Source: Globisporangium splendens (Eukaryota > Oomycota > Peronosporomycetes > Pythiales > Pythiaceae). Taken from it: a DNA stretch of 64,000 nt. The translations under genes and the position numbers were made by a program. Position 1 is the stretch's first letter; the number at the start of each line of letters is the position of its first letter. The notes below the pieces were generated by a model. That model saw only the letters and a list, made by a program, of their open reading frames with translations. It had not been told where the DNA came from and searched no databases. Below, in pieces: positions 62,661-64,000 of this stretch. The DNA lies in contig VFIW01000066.1 of the NCBI GenBank assembly GCA_006386115.1, forward strand, positions 124,001-188,000, in the 5' to 3' direction.

Positions 62661-64000
62661 ATGGAGACGCTGCACGTGCTGTTCAAGGGCAAGTCCTACG
62701 CGTTCCCGTTGCCCAGTGGCGCTGCGACGACGGTCGCGCAAGTGCAGGAGCTGCTCGCGCACGAGCTCAACGTGCCACCGGATGCGCAGCGATGGTTCCA
62801 AAAGAAGAAGAAGATCGACACGAATGCAGCCGATAGACTGTTCAGCGACGTGTGTGGAGATACGCAGCAGGCCGCGCTGTATGTGATGGCGGGTGCGTCG
62901 ACGTCGCAGATTCAACACATGGAGAAGGTGCACCAGAGCGTTGACGCAGAGCAGCGCATTCGGTACGATCTTTGGTTGCAAAATGGCATGCAGGGACGAA
63001 GCGATATGATTACTAATTGCATGTGCACACGCGCGAACATGATGCTGGCGTTTGTAGAGATAATCGACGCATGGTGAGCATCTCTAAGCTCAACCAAACC
63101 GCGACCGCGCGTGATGCCGTCGCCACAGACTATCGGTTCCACGCGATTGAAGTGCTGCCAAATTTCTCCGACAAAGATCGCGCGCGCGAGATTCTCGAGA
63201 GGCTTGCAAACGACCGCGGTATTCTCGCTGTCATGGCAAAGCACAAGTGGACGGTCGGGACGCTGGCCGAGATGTACCCGGATGGCAAAGTCGGCGTCGA
63301 TCCTGTGTGTGTACTTGGTCTGAACCAGAACAAAGGTCAGAAGATCTTGTTACGGCTCCGAACGGACGATCTGCTGGGCTTCCGCAAGTATTTAAAGTAC
63401 GTTACTTTGCATTTGATGCCATATCCTTTAGAAGCAGCCTCACTCTAACCACCTTTTTCGTGCGTGACTTTGTGCCTTCACAGCATCAAGAAAGTTTTGT
63501 TTCATGAACTGACGCACAACGTGTACTCGGAACACGACGCCAAGTTCTTCACGCTGATGTCCCAAGTCGAGAAGGAATGCGCCGCGCTCGACTGGACAAA
63601 CGCCGGCGGCGCCACAGTCGGCAGTGGTTCTGGCTTCGCCAGAATTGACGACAACGACGATGACGACAAGAGTGCGAGGTCAACTGGACACAGGCTTGGA
63701 GGTGGGACGTCTACGAGTCGATTGCTTTTAAGTCGGCAGCAGCAAGCGGTGACTAAGGAAGAATCATTTCGTGATGTTGCTGCTTTACCTGACAATGGTG
63801 GCGTCACGGTAAAGCCCACGCCAGAGCCTAATGACTCGACAGAAACATCGCCAGTAGCATCAACTCCAGACACGCCTGTCACTCCAGCGTGTGTGCCAGT
63901 CTCAGAAGACCGGCAATCACACGAGGAGACGACACGGTCTCAGTTGTCACATGACATGGACCCCACGCCAGCAGCTCCGTCTGCAAGTGACAGCGTGACT
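62661..64000 (+). CDS. Ubiquitin-like plus WLM metalloprotease (Wss1 family), 3' end outside window
   Basis: Putative DNA-protein-crosslink repair protease of the Wss1/WLM family. Exons 62661-62962, 63058-63396 and 63484 onward are joined over 95- and 87-nt introns; the first intron contains TACTAAT near its acceptor. Residues 1-75 are a ubiquitin-like fold (METLHVLFKGKSYAF...). The WLM domain starts near 125 (YRFHAIEVLPNF) and has the zinc-protease motif HELTHNVYSEH (His221, Glu222, His225, His231; HExxHxxxxxH), all ligands intact. After the catalytic core come a GG-rich linker, an acidic run DDNDDDDK and a low-complexity Ser/Thr/Pro tail that runs off the edge. UBL-WLM order is known from plant and fungal members. 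The start ATG 62661 opens the UBL; upstream in-frame codons look untranslated. Confidence 0.9.

Overview
The window is nuclear DNA of an oomycete, most likely Peronosporales (Phytophthora or downy-mildew lineage). The evidence is the combination of densely packed genes, short introns (mostly 70-100 nt, GTRNGT donors, YAG acceptors), START-FYVE-GAF proteins, a papain-type protease fused to an ML lipid-binding domain, a flagellar gene set (axonemal dynein heavy chain, CFAP53) and a uric-acid degradation enzyme. I see no prokaryotic, organellar or viral segment, no CRISPR array and no tRNA or rRNA gene.

Layout. 1-3.9 kb (-): secretory C2-domain protein with about nine membrane spans, running off the left edge, with two apparent 1-nt frame breaks. 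4.4-4.75 kb (-): ATX1-type copper chaperone. 5.75-7.3 kb (-): cathepsin L-like protease with an ML domain. 7.3-9.9 kb: gene-poor, with a decayed Tc1/mariner transposase. 9.9-11 kb (+): RING/membrane protein. 11.1-23.9 kb (-): axonemal dynein heavy chain of about 4,200 residues, broken by one in-frame stop and one frameshift. 24.2-29.2 kb (-): INTS6, GINS subunit Psf3 and OHCU decarboxylase. 29.4-30.4 kb (+): SRSF1-like SR protein with a C-terminal SAP domain, divergent from the decarboxylase.

31-32.75 kb (-): UDP-GlcNAc pyrophosphorylase. 33-34.2 kb (+): aspartyl/asparaginyl beta-hydroxylase. The two share a divergent promoter with five TTAGTGRCA repeats. 34.2-39.1 kb (-): intronless F-box/SNF2/RING protein with a tail carrying eight SUMO-consensus motifs. 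39.3-40.7 kb (-): two-domain CrcB/FEX-like fluoride exporter. 41.1-48.3 kb (+): BRWD/PHIP-like protein with WD40 repeats, an extended PHD finger and two bromodomains. 48.5-50.6 and 53.5-55.8 kb (-): two START-FYVE-GAF paralogues with the complex I LYR subunit NDUFA6 between them. 55.8-58.7 kb: no gene seen, simple repeats only. 58.7-60.2 kb (+): DDRGK1 (UFMylation). 60.3-62.2 kb (-): CFAP53. 62.7 kb to the end (+): ubiquitin-like plus WLM metalloprotease, running off the right edge.

Most genes are unrelated housekeeping functions. Recurrent themes are ubiquitin-like signalling (RING protein, F-box/SNF2/RING, DDRGK1, UBL-WLM), chromatin and RNA processing (INTS6, SR-SAP, BRWD-like) and the flagellum (dynein, CFAP53). 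Exon joins were derived by reading splice signals and checking phase. They are predictions without transcript support.
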